Shown piece by piece: positions 43,834 through 51,881 of a stretch of 64,000 bases of DNA. Within the stretch, counting starts at the first letter, position 1, and every line of letters starts with the position of its first letter. The stretch is from Desulfosediminicola flagellatus (lineage in GTDB: Bacteria > Desulfobacterota > Desulfobulbia > Desulfobulbales > Desulfocapsaceae): positions 698,001-762,000 of the forward strand of contig NZ_CP050698.1 in the NCBI RefSeq assembly GCF_005116655.2, written 5' to 3'. The notes beneath the pieces were generated by a model. The model was not told where the DNA came from, made no database searches, and saw only the letters and a list, made by a program, of their open reading frames with translations. A program made the translations under genes and the position numbers.

Positions 43834-43976
43834 GAGGTCGTCCGAAAATAGACAATTTTTCTCAAATCGAGGAATTTTGACAATAACATGCGGAGACATA
43901 TTTCTGATATTTCAAGCATTGTTATTGTCTAAATGACGAATAGTTGGGGATAAAGGGCATTCTCGGACAGCCTCCT
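43834..43976. repeat. MITE-like repeat, TGTCCGA family, copy R6
   Basis: Left end GAGGTCGTCCGAAAATAG, right end CATTCTCGGACAGCCTCC. Inside, GACAATAACA (43879-43888) and TGTTATTGTC (43920-43929) form perfect 10-bp arms. The insertion lies between the sigma-54-like promoter and the protease gene and would be transcribed into its leader. Confidence 0.7.
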
Positions 43977-43995
43977 TGAAAGTTGCTGTATAGTG

Positions 43996-44019
43996 GAGGT
44001 GTGGAAAATTTCACACCTC
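43996..44019 (+). promoter_or_regulatory. Leader hairpin just before the FtsH-type ribosome site
   Basis: GAGGTGTG (43996-44003) and CACACCTC (44012-44019) pair perfectly, 3 bases before AAAGGA (44023-44028). An RNA structure so close to the ribosome site could control translation, for instance with temperature. Confidence 0.45.
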
Positions 44020-44034
44020 TACAAAGGATTACGT

Positions 44035-45891
44035 ATGGCCGTGCTTGTCAGAAACCTCATGATTTTTTCCCTCGCAGTCTTCGCAATATTTTTAGGCTGT
44101 TTGTTCTACTACCTTGATAGCAAGCTTCCTGTTGGGAGTTATAACCAGTTTACGCAGGATCTGCGTGATGGTTCTGTTAAAGCATTGCACATCACCGGAA
44201 GCAGGATTGAGGTGATTCCCGTTATTCGTGACAGGTATCAAACACAGGTGCCTGATCCGCAATCGATTCTCAATCAGTTTGATCTCTCAGAAGTAGAGAT
44301 CGTTTTTTCAGCGGATTACACGAAATACTATTATCAGGTGGGGATGGTTGTAGGGGTAGTCATTTTTGCCTTTGTTGTATTCATTTCCACATACACCAGA
44401 CGCTCCAGTGGAGAAGAACAGAAATTTGCCAGTGAACGGTTAATGATGCCAGGAGATGCACTGATGAATGTGCGCTTTAGTGACGTCGCAGGCATACCCG
44501 AGGCGCGTGAGGAGCTTGAAGAGGTTGTTACTTTTTTAAAGGAGCCTGGAATCTTTAGAGCCATTGGTGCCACCATTCCACGTGGTATGTTGCTTCAGGG
44601 CCCCCCAGGTACAGGTAAAACTCTTCTTGCAAGGGCAATTGCAGGTGAGGCCGGAGTTCCTTTTTACAGTTTCAGTGGTTCAGACTTTGTTGAGATGTTT
44701 GTCGGCGTAGGTGCTTCAAGGGTACGGGATCTCTTTTCTGAGGCCAAACAGAATGCGCCATGCATAGTATTTATAGATGAAATAGACGCGGTTGGAACAA
44801 TTCGGAGTGCCGGAGCAACTGATGGCAATGATGAGCGTGGCCAGACACTTAATGCTTTGCTGGTAGAGATGGATGGTTTCGGTTCAACTGACAGTATTTT
44901 AGTTCTTGGGGCGACGAACAGGCCTGATATCCTTGATCCGGCGCTTAGACGGCCAGGGCGGTTTGACAGGCAGATTACTATTCTTCCGCCTGATGTGAAG
45001 GGGCGGCTTGATATCTTAAACACTCATACACGTAAAGTGACCTTGTCAGAAGATGTTAATATTGAGGAAGTTGCCCAGATAAGTTCAGGTTTTACAGGGG
45101 CGGAACTTGCAAGCCTTGTAAATGAGGCGGCCCTTCTGGCGGCAAGAAAGGGACAGCGTGAGATAGGCCGGAGCCATTTTGATCAGGCCCGTGATCGTAT
45201 TCTGCTCGGTGTGGAACGAAAGGGTATGGTGCTTACAAATAATGATAAAAAGATTCTTGCGCACCACGAAGCAGGCCATGCTATTGTTGCCAAGATGCTT
45301 CCTGAGACCGATCCTATTCACAAGATCACTATCATCCCTCGGGGAACTGCTCTAGGCCAGACTCAGCAATTACAGCTTGGTGATAGATATGCGTACGGTA
45401 AACGCTATCTGATGAATCGGATAAGTACGCTTCTCGGTGGACGTGCCGCGGAGAAAATGATCTTTAACGAATTTACCACACAGGCCGAGAGCGACCTTGT
45501 TCAGGCAACAGAGATCGCGACTAACATGGTGTGTAGGTGGGGAATGGGTGAATCTCTCGGACCTCAGGCTTACGCTGTAGAAAGCGGCGGTTTTTTGAAT
45601 GAAGGTGCGAGCCGCCTGACAGTAAGTGATGAAACGGCCCATGAACTGGATCGTGAGATTAAACAGTTGTTGGTGGCATGCTATAATCAGGCTTTGGCGA
45701 TTCTGGAGAGGGAAAAATACTTTTTGAAAGTGTTGTCAGAAATACTGTTGCAGGTAGAGACGCTTGATAGTGAAGAATTTGAGATCATCTACCAGTGCTC
45801 CCTTACCAAAAAAGCACAGAAATATGGTCCGAAAATCGATGAGTCGGAGTGCGCAGTATGCCCTGCTAAAGGCCAGTGTCTGCATAGCTGA
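44035..45891 (+). CDS. FtsH-type membrane AAA+ zinc protease
   Basis: A 618-residue membrane-anchored ATP-dependent protease. TM1 (about 8-26) and TM2 (about 103-120) flank a small periplasmic domain. The AAA+ domain has GPPGTGKT (189-196), FIDEIDAV (Walker B) and LRRPGRFDRQ (second region of homology). The zinc site is H411-E412-A-G-H415, with the third ligand likely D487 in QAESDLVQAT. It degrades membrane and short-lived soluble proteins. The C-terminus differs from housekeeping FtsH: it ends in CAVCPAKGQC plus three residues (C606, C609, C615), a possible metal or redox site. ATG 44035 follows AAAGGA. It is preceded by a sigma-54-like promoter and repeat R6, so it is probably an accessory, stress-linked copy. 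Confidence 0.9.
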   Translation: MAVLVRNLMIFSLAVFAIFLGCLFYYLDSKLPVGSYNQFTQDLRDGSVKALHITGSRIEVIPVIRDRYQTQVPDPQSILNQFDLSEVEIVFSADYTKYYYQVGMVVGVVIFAFVVFISTYTRRSSGEEQKFASERLMMPGDALMNVRFSDVAGIPEAREELEEVVTFLKEPGIFRAIGATIPRGMLLQGPPGTGKTLLARAIAGEAGVPFYSFSGSDFVEMFVGVGASRVRDLFSEAKQNAPCIVFIDEIDAVGTIRSAGATDGNDERGQTLNALLVEMDGFGSTDSILVLGATNRPDILDPALRRPGRFDRQITILPPDVKGRLDILNTHTRKVTLSEDVNIEEVAQISSGFTGAELASLVNEAALLAARKGQREIGRSHFDQARDRILLGVERKGMVLTNNDKKILAHHEAGHAIVAKMLPETDPIHKITIIPRGTALGQTQQLQLGDRYAYGKRYLMNRISTLLGGRAAEKMIFNEFTTQAESDLVQATEIATNMVCRWGMGESLGPQAYAVESGGFLNEGASRLTVSDETAHELDREIKQLLVACYNQALAILEREKYFLKVLSEILLQVETLDSEEFEIIYQCSLTKKAQKYGPKIDESECAVCPAKGQCLHS

Positions 45892-45914
45892 TAGTTTGAG
45901 GGTGACACGCTGCG

Positions 45915-45975
45915 TGAGGACTTAGGACTGAGAATTACGGACTAAGCGCTGAGGTCTGAGGACCAAGGACTAAGA
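45915..45975. repeat. Degenerate direct repeats of RGGACTRAG
   Basis: AGGACTTAGGACTGAG, GGACTAAG, GGTCTGAGG, GGACCAAGG and GGACTAAG follow one another within 61 bases. This is a low-complexity repeat of unknown meaning after the FtsH-type gene. Confidence 0.5.
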
Positions 45976-46158
45976 GGTAAACTACGGTGTATAGCAAGTT
46001 GTCAGCAGGATGATATGAACTGGTATTGCAATTATGGCTCATCTGTTTCAGTTTAGTGTACGCCTCACACCGTTCTCCTAACGCTTCACATTTCATAGTT
46101 GAGAATTAGGAGTAATTAGAAAAATATTAATTACCTGATTTGTAATACAAAAAATCTT

Positions 46159-47070
46159 ATGAACTCATTACGTAAACTTGTCTGGCTGGCATATATTGTC
46201 GTGGGAGTGTTGTTAGCAATAATACTACTCCTGGGAGCAAATCAGTATCTGCTGTCCGGAAGATATTCTCAGATTATTGAACAGAGCGAGCGGGCGATTT
46301 TTCAGTTTGCGACAATACGAGAGGAGGTGACGGAATCGCTTATCGATCGACGCTGGGATCGACTGAAAAGTACCGTACCTGAAATTGAAAAACTGAATTC
46401 AGAGATCAGCAGATTACAGGAAAATCCACTTATTCCTAACGAGTTGAAACTGGCTATGGTCGAGAAAGTAGATCTTGCCGGAATAATCATCTCTGTGAGG
46501 CGCCTGGGGAACGGGACTGAAGATCAGACAGAGAGTAAACGGCTCCAGGAGCAAATGCGTTCCATTGCAGATCATTTACTTCAATATGACAGGATTATTG
46601 TCAGTCAGTCACGTGGACGATTGTTGAATTTTCAGTTGGTGATAATTGGCGCTATGGGCCTCATAATAAGCCTTGCGAGTTTTTCCTTAAATAGACTGTA
46701 TAAAAATACCGTGGTGCCTCTGCTGCAGATTTCAAATCAGTTACAAGCTGACGGGCATCTCACTGAAGATATCCCGTGTGGTCCTGAGGTCTGTCGAGAG
46801 GTTGCAGATATCATAGATAAACTCAAAAATATTGAGAGCGGAATATTTACAGGTGACCAGCAATCGGATGGTGGTGGACGAGCTATGGAGTTGTCTCTGA
46901 TCGCAGAAACGGTCAACGAAACTACGAATCAGCTTAACGGAATTATTAACTACGCCCAGTTACTCGCTGATGAAGAGAACCGTGACCTATCCTCAGAGGA
47001 GAGAGAAATCCTGCAGAAAATAATAGATAGCGGGGTGAGTATTGCGGCAAAATGGCAGAAACTCAGCTAG
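46159..47070 (+). CDS. Membrane protein with histidine-less DHp domain (pseudokinase-like)
   Basis: A 303-residue protein. TM1 (about 10-30) and TM2 (about 158-178) flank a helical periplasmic region, followed by a HAMP-like linker (VVPLLQISNQL). The last ~60 residues align with NtrB-type HisKA: VNETTNQLNGIINYAQLLAD against AHEVNNPINGIINFAQLLLD of the kinase at 28544. The phosphoacceptor His is replaced by N253, and the protein ends after the second DHp helix, with no ATPase domain. It cannot autophosphorylate. It might dimerise with, or sequester receivers from, the kinases encoded opposite. It is convergent with the signalling operon (65-base gap). The truncated end might also mean recent decay. 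Confidence 0.75.
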   Translation: MNSLRKLVWLAYIVVGVLLAIILLLGANQYLLSGRYSQIIEQSERAIFQFATIREEVTESLIDRRWDRLKSTVPEIEKLNSEISRLQENPLIPNELKLAMVEKVDLAGIIISVRRLGNGTEDQTESKRLQEQMRSIADHLLQYDRIIVSQSRGRLLNFQLVIIGAMGLIISLASFSLNRLYKNTVVPLLQISNQLQADGHLTEDIPCGPEVCREVADIIDKLKNIESGIFTGDQQSDGGGRAMELSLIAETVNETTNQLNGIINYAQLLADEENRDLSSEEREILQKIIDSGVSIAAKWQKLS

Positions 47071-47135
47071 GAGTTTATCCGTAATCTTTACCCTCACTAT
47101 CGTTATCTGCCTGCTGTTGAACCGAACTCATATTG

Positions 47136-47810
47136 TTAAGAAGTCCGGTCTACAACTGAATCCACAGGCAAGGATTCGAGATGTACCTGAATTGTTCGTA
47201 ATCCACCCTCAAAGTCGGCCCGAAGAGCCTTAAGCAGCGCGTCACTCTTGCTATCCTGAAGTTTATCTACCAGCAATTCCTCATCACCTTCCAGAGTAAA
47301 CTTCAGTGAGATACGTTGTTCTCCGTTTTGCGTAGCCGAAATATGTATCCGGCTTTTCTGGGGGACCGATTCGTATATGCCAATGAGATAGAGATAGATG
47401 AGTGCCTCAATAGCAAAAGCGTGGGTTGTTATGTGAAGATTGTCGGGGCTTTCAAGTGATACAGTAACTTGACGTGCAGCGGCCTTTCTTTTGGTGAGAG
47501 CTGTCATCAGTTCAAGCGTTTCTTTGATGTCGAGGCGAGAAACAGGAACATCACCACTGTGCGCGAACGTATTTAAATTTTTCATTAAGCGATTGGCGCG
47601 ATCAACCTGTGCGCAAACTGAAGTCGCCATTTGCTTCACTCTGCCAGAGGGAACCTCGCCGTCTTCACCGGACATCTGGGCCAGATCATCTAAAAAACCG
47701 GCACTTTCGTTGATAATTGCCAGCGCATTGCGAATTTCATGCGTGACTATTGCCGAGACTCCGGCAAAGACCTCAAGACAGATTTCATGAATAGAGGATG
47801 GTGCGTTCAT
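47136..47810 (-). CDS. Soluble histidine phosphotransferase-like protein (kinase DHp, degenerate ATPase domain)
   Basis: A 224-residue cytosolic protein. The N-terminus has a DHp helix pair with an intact phosphoacceptor, H24 in VTHEIRNALAIINESAGFL, then ANRLMKNLNTFAHSG as in HisKA. The C-terminal part has the length of a HATPase_c domain but lacks the N box, DxGxG and GxGLGL motifs. This architecture resembles ChpT/Spo0B-like phosphotransferases, which relay phosphate between receivers. It is the last gene of the leftward seven-gene operon, 85 bases after a receiver. I infer that it links the three receivers encoded there. A defective kinase is the alternative reading. Confidence 0.7.
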   Translation of the reverse strand: MNAPSSIHEICLEVFAGVSAIVTHEIRNALAIINESAGFLDDLAQMSGEDGEVPSGRVKQMATSVCAQVDRANRLMKNLNTFAHSGDVPVSRLDIKETLELMTALTKRKAAARQVTVSLESPDNLHITTHAFAIEALIYLYLIGIYESVPQKSRIHISATQNGEQRISLKFTLEGDEELLVDKLQDSKSDALLKALRADFEGGLRTIQVHLESLPVDSVVDRTS

Positions 47811-47895
47811 TTCAGGCCCTTTGTGTGTTATCCACGTAAAACATCAATATCAGATTGAGCTGGAGCTATCATAGGATGGATATGAGGCCCGATGG

Positions 47896-48279
47896 TTATT
47901 TGGCCTCATATGCCGCCTGTACAATTTCGATGAGTCGGCTGAGATCGACCGGTTTCATGATATAGTCGTATGCTCCGAGTTCCATTCCTTCTTTTCCTGC
48001 TTCAAACGAGCCATGTCCGGTTAGTATAATTACCTGGAGTTTTGGATACTTCACCCTGAGTCTCGCAAGCACTTCAAGCCCGTCAAGATCAGGCATTTTC
48101 AAATCAAGCAACATTACATCCGGCAGGTCTTTTTCCAGAGCTTCAAGGGCCTCCATCCCTGAGGTAACCATGGAAACTTTGAAATTTCTAAGCTCCAGAC
48201 GTGCAACAAGTGTTGATGCAAATTCCTGTTCGTCATCAGCAATAAGAAGTTTGATCATATCATGGTTATTTTGAGTCAT
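47896..48279 (-). CDS. Single-domain response regulator (receiver only)
   Basis: A 127-residue receiver: LLIADDEQEFASTL (acidic pair), phosphoacceptor Asp in VMLLDLKMPDLDGLE, ILTGHGS (conserved Thr) and MKPVD (conserved Lys). It has no output domain, so it works through protein contact or as a phosphate relay. Its start overlaps the Cache kinase stop by 14 bases, which makes that kinase its likely donor. It is clearly related to the receivers at 51882, 52350 and 54273. Confidence 0.92.
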   Translation of the reverse strand: MTQNNHDMIKLLIADDEQEFASTLVARLELRNFKVSMVTSGMEALEALEKDLPDVMLLDLKMPDLDGLEVLARLRVKYPKLQVIILTGHGSFEAGKEGMELGAYDYIMKPVDLSRLIEIVQAAYEAK

Positions 48280-49993
48280 GTGTATTTCCGTGTTGAGGTA
48301 TTGTTATTGTAAATGCTGTCCCAACTCCAGGCTGGGAGCGGACAGTAATATCTCCACCCAGTTTTTTAATCAACCCATAGGTGATTGACAGTCCGAGCCC
48401 GGTACCTTTGCCTAGCTCTTTAGTTGTGTAAAACGGTTCGAAAATATTAGGGAGAACTGCCGGGTCAATGCCAGGACCGTTATCCTGCATAACGACGCGT
48501 ACATCGCCTGCAACCAGATAGGTGGTAATAGTAATTTCCCCATCTTTACCAATTGCATCAATGGCATTGTTGAGAATGTTAAGGAACGCCTGTTGGAGTT
48601 GCAACCTGTCGCTTGTCACATCGGGCATAACTTCCTGCAGTTGCAAGTTCAAGCTGATTCTGTTGTAGACCATGGCGTTCTCAAGGAACTGCAGAACTTC
48701 TGTGATGACTTCATTAATCTGCATCTGCTCGGAATGGACATCGTTGCGTCGTGCGAAACCGAGTAAGCGGTGGGTGATAGCTTTGCATCGATCAACACTT
48801 TTGTAGATTCCTACCAGGTTATCCTGAATAACTTTCTTATGGTTAAATTCATCTGAAAGTAGCAACAGATCTTCTATCAATCCTGCCTTCTGGCTGATGA
48901 TGGCCAGTGGATTGTTGATTTCGTGACCCACTCCGGCTGCAAGTCTGCCGATTGAAGCGAGCTTATCGGTATGTTCAGCTTCCTGCAGCATGGCCAATTG
49001 CATATCGTCGGTCTTGCGGATCAGTCCTATGATGACTTTCACCAGAGAGTAAACAACAAGTACCCCGGTAAGTATGCAGCCAAAGAGCATTAAATACAGT
49101 TTGCCCTTAAAGTCTTTCCAGTCATTTTGATGAATATACTTCTTTTTAATAATAACGAGTGACCACGGTGTATTTTCGATATTGCCAACTGCCTGAAAGA
49201 TGTTCTCGCCGTCTGCAGATATGTCATGGCGGATGCCTTCTACTATCTCAGAACTGAATTGTGAGAGAGTGGCACCGAATAAGCCGGAAGATGTTTGCAG
49301 TTTGCCAGTATTATCCACCAAAAAAACATCATGAGCGGCATTTGTTTTGATTGTATTTATAAGTTGCTGCAAGCTGGTAGCATCGATTGTTGCGCGTAAC
49401 ACCCAAACCTTTCGGGAGGCCGGGTCAATGTTACTCACAGCAACTGCAAAATGGGGGATCTGTCTATATCCTGTATAGACTCTGCTGATATAGACTCCAC
49501 GTTCAAAAACTTCCTTGAACCATTCTTCCTGTGAGTAGTCGGCACCAGCAAGATCGTATGGGCCGAAGTAGGCCTGTTGGATGCCTGATTGGTCAACTAC
49601 TCCAAGATCGGCAAAAAAACCGTACTGCCGCTGAATACGAATCAGCAGGTGTTCAAGGTTGTTGCCAGTGATCAGTTCGTTATACCGGCCCCGGTGACCT
49701 GCAAACTGGACAACAGATTTCAGACTGTCGACCATATGCTGGATTGACTTGATTGATCCGTCCAGCTGCCACTCAAGTTGTTCACGTTCTGAATTTTGCA
49801 ACAAATCTTTGTAATAATAATATCCAAGGCCAGCCATCATCAACAGCGGCCCCAGTGCTATGCTGAGCATGGCTGATAAAAGAATGAAGCGGAGTTGTCC
49901 GTACTTTCTTCTGGAGGTTGTGAGAGTGATGGCATTTTTGACAGAGCTTGGTATCACTCTGTCAAAGATGGTTAATGGTTTTGTGGTGTTCAT
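48266..49993 (-). CDS. Membrane sensor histidine kinase with periplasmic Cache domain
   Basis: A 575-residue kinase. TM1 (about 35-58) and TM2 (about 300-322) enclose a ~240-residue dCache sensor (YGFFADLGVVDQSGIQQAYF, PHFAVAVSNIDP). HisKA has LAAGVGHEINNPLAIISQKAG with the phosphoacceptor His. HATPase_c has NILNNAIDAIG, DNGPGIDP and GTGLGLSI. Cache domains bind small metabolites such as amino or organic acids. It overlaps the NifX-like gene by 4 bases upstream and a receiver by 14 bases downstream, so all are co-translated. It is the only complete kinase in this operon. Confidence 0.93.
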   Translation of the reverse strand: MNTTKPLTIFDRVIPSSVKNAITLTTSRRKYGQLRFILLSAMLSIALGPLLMMAGLGYYYYKDLLQNSEREQLEWQLDGSIKSIQHMVDSLKSVVQFAGHRGRYNELITGNNLEHLLIRIQRQYGFFADLGVVDQSGIQQAYFGPYDLAGADYSQEEWFKEVFERGVYISRVYTGYRQIPHFAVAVSNIDPASRKVWVLRATIDATSLQQLINTIKTNAAHDVFLVDNTGKLQTSSGLFGATLSQFSSEIVEGIRHDISADGENIFQAVGNIENTPWSLVIIKKKYIHQNDWKDFKGKLYLMLFGCILTGVLVVYSLVKVIIGLIRKTDDMQLAMLQEAEHTDKLASIGRLAAGVGHEINNPLAIISQKAGLIEDLLLLSDEFNHKKVIQDNLVGIYKSVDRCKAITHRLLGFARRNDVHSEQMQINEVITEVLQFLENAMVYNRISLNLQLQEVMPDVTSDRLQLQQAFLNILNNAIDAIGKDGEITITTYLVAGDVRVVMQDNGPGIDPAVLPNIFEPFYTTKELGKGTGLGLSITYGLIKKLGGDITVRSQPGVGTAFTITIPQHGNTHDSK

Positions 49994-50346
49994 AGTTTCA
50001 TCTCGGCATCTTCGCTACTGAGGAGAATGTCTCCCTGTCGTAATTTACCGGCAAGAGCCTTATCAAGGGCGGTCTGCCAGTCGGCGATGATGCCGTCAAG
50101 TACGCAAACCTTTTTCCAGGAGAGGAAGTTGTAGTGCAGCTCTTCAATGCCGCCGCAGACAACGTCTGTAATGTTTTCTTCAACAATCATCTGGCACAGC
50201 CCTTCATCGGAGGGACGTTCCATGATAATTGTCCTGGGTTCGCCAATAATTTTTCCCCGCTCAATACGTGCAACAAGCACCTCTGTTGCGAGGTCAAATC
50301 GCGGTGCTACATAGCTTCCCTGAATGGGTATCAATAGTTTCTGCAT
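49990..50346 (-). CDS. NifX/NifB-type dinitrogenase cofactor-like domain protein
   Basis: A 118-residue protein of the Nitro_FeMo-Co (NifX/NafY) family: LLIPIQGSYVAPRFDLATEV at the start, then VLVARIERGKI and ENITDVVCGGIEELHYNFL with a conserved cysteine. Family members bind iron-molybdenum or iron-sulfur cofactor clusters, but many stand outside nitrogen fixation. No nif gene is nearby. ATG 50346 starts at the conserved N-terminus. It lies 13 bases after the sigma-54 activator and overlaps the Cache kinase by 4 bases, so a metal- or cluster-responsive role in signalling is possible. Confidence 0.82.
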   Translation of the reverse strand: MQKLLIPIQGSYVAPRFDLATEVLVARIERGKIIGEPRTIIMERPSDEGLCQMIVEENITDVVCGGIEELHYNFLSWKKVCVLDGIIADWQTALDKALAGKLRQGDILLSSEDAEMKL

Positions 50347-50359
50347 AGAGTGTTTTCTC

Positions 50360-51754
50360 TCACAACAACCCATATTTTTTCATTTTGCGCCAAAGCTTCA
50401 TTCTGCCCCATCCAAGCTGTTCTGCGCTCCCTTTCCTGTTTCCGCCATGCCTCTTCAATGCATCAACAATGATTTCCCTTTCGATTTCTCCCCAGCTATC
50501 TCCGTTCCCTTTTCGCGTGACCTGTTCCGGTTCGCGGGAGGGCTGTATCACGGGAGGAGTGTAATCAGGTTCCTGTTCTTCTTCCCAATCGGCAACATCG
50601 TGCTTTTCCATGATATACGGTGGAAGCTGTTGCTCACTGATTTTTTTACGTTTACATATGTTGGCTGCATATTCGACAATATTGCTCAGTTCCCGAATGT
50701 TACCGGGGTAGTTATAGTCGAGGAGAATTTGCATCGCTGCAGGGGTGAAGCCGACGATGGTCCTACCAAGTGCCCGAGTGAACTTCTCGAGAAAATGGTC
50801 GAGCAGATAGCGCATATCGCTCTCGCGCTCCCGTAAAGGCGGCAGGTGAACGTGCAGCACATTGAGCCTGTAAAAGAGATCTTCCCTGAACTGGTTCTTT
50901 TTTACCTGTGTACGCAGAGGGCGGTGGGTGGCTGCAATGATTCGCACGTCAACATCAATAGACTGTTCACCGCCAACTGGAATAAATCGTCGATCATCAA
51001 GTACAGAGAGCAGTTTTACCTGCAGGGGCATGGGCATATCGCCTATCTCTGTGAGAAAAAGCGTACCGCGATCAGCGAGACTGAACATGCCTTTTTTGTT
51101 TCGCGAGGCACCGGTAAAGGCTCCTTTGACATGACCGAAGAGTTCAGATTCCAGTAGGTCGAGTGGTAGCGCCCCGCAATTTATTTTGATAAAAGGGAAG
51201 CGCGCCCGTTCGGATTCCCTGTGGATAATTTCAGCTACTTTATCTTTGCCGGTACCGGTTTCGCCGGTGATCAGCACGGAGGCATCGGTGTGCGCCATAA
51301 GCGGAATCATGTCGAACACTTTTTGCATTTTCGGGCTGTAGCCGATAAGTTCCTCAGATGTGAAATCCCGTATGCTGCTTTTGGTTTCATTGCTGCGGGC
51401 AGAGATATCTTCGGCAATTACCAGCAGACCGCGACTATCCTCATTCCCTGCAATCAGTGACATGTTGTAAATAATTGGGATTTTCCTGCGATAGCAATTC
51501 AGGATGTCACCTGTCACTGAAAGTGCTTCACCAGACTTGAGTACCTGGGCATAGTTCTGCCCTCGTGTGTTGCCGGTATTGCTCCGGACAACAAGTTCAC
51601 CATGGATACCTCTTACCTTGTCGACAGGGTAGCCGGTCATTGCTTCCATCAATCGGTTCATGGCAACGATTCGGAACATGTTGTCCAGGATCATGGCTGG
51701 GGAAGGAATGCCCTCCAGCATTGTCAGTCCATCAGGTATAAATGGTTTTCTCAT
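50360..51754 (-). CDS. PAS-containing sigma-54-dependent activator without receiver
   Basis: A 464-residue enhancer-binding protein. The PAS domain (about 10-120) starts EGIPSPAMILDNMFRIVAMN. The AAA+ domain has GETGTGKDKVAEIIHRES (Walker A), an intact GAFTGA loop and RGTLFLTEIGDMP (Walker B with T in place of D). The C-terminal HTH ends GNRKGSAEQLGWGRMKLWRKM. It lacks a receiver, so the neighbouring receivers cannot switch it in the usual NtrC manner; direct sensing by PAS or binding of a partner is implied. Likely targets are the sigma-54-type promoters at 42940, 43789 and 54160. Confidence 0.92.
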   Translation of the reverse strand: MRKPFIPDGLTMLEGIPSPAMILDNMFRIVAMNRLMEAMTGYPVDKVRGIHGELVVRSNTGNTRGQNYAQVLKSGEALSVTGDILNCYRRKIPIIYNMSLIAGNEDSRGLLVIAEDISARSNETKSSIRDFTSEELIGYSPKMQKVFDMIPLMAHTDASVLITGETGTGKDKVAEIIHRESERARFPFIKINCGALPLDLLESELFGHVKGAFTGASRNKKGMFSLADRGTLFLTEIGDMPMPLQVKLLSVLDDRRFIPVGGEQSIDVDVRIIAATHRPLRTQVKKNQFREDLFYRLNVLHVHLPPLRERESDMRYLLDHFLEKFTRALGRTIVGFTPAAMQILLDYNYPGNIRELSNIVEYAANICKRKKISEQQLPPYIMEKHDVADWEEEQEPDYTPPVIQPSREPEQVTRKGNGDSWGEIEREIIVDALKRHGGNRKGSAEQLGWGRMKLWRKMKKYGLL

Positions 51755-51881
51755 AGTTCCACTGTTGATTTAGCATGAATACTTATGAATACTTGCCATG
51801 TTTTTCACCCTTCACATTCGTGAAATACTCAGGTTAAGGCCAGTTGTAATCACGGGCCGAACTGATTGGCTACTGAGTCCG

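Noticed and set aside
45915..45975. Possible CRISPR-like array
   Set aside because: The units are short, degenerate and directly adjoining with no spacers, so this is low-complexity DNA.
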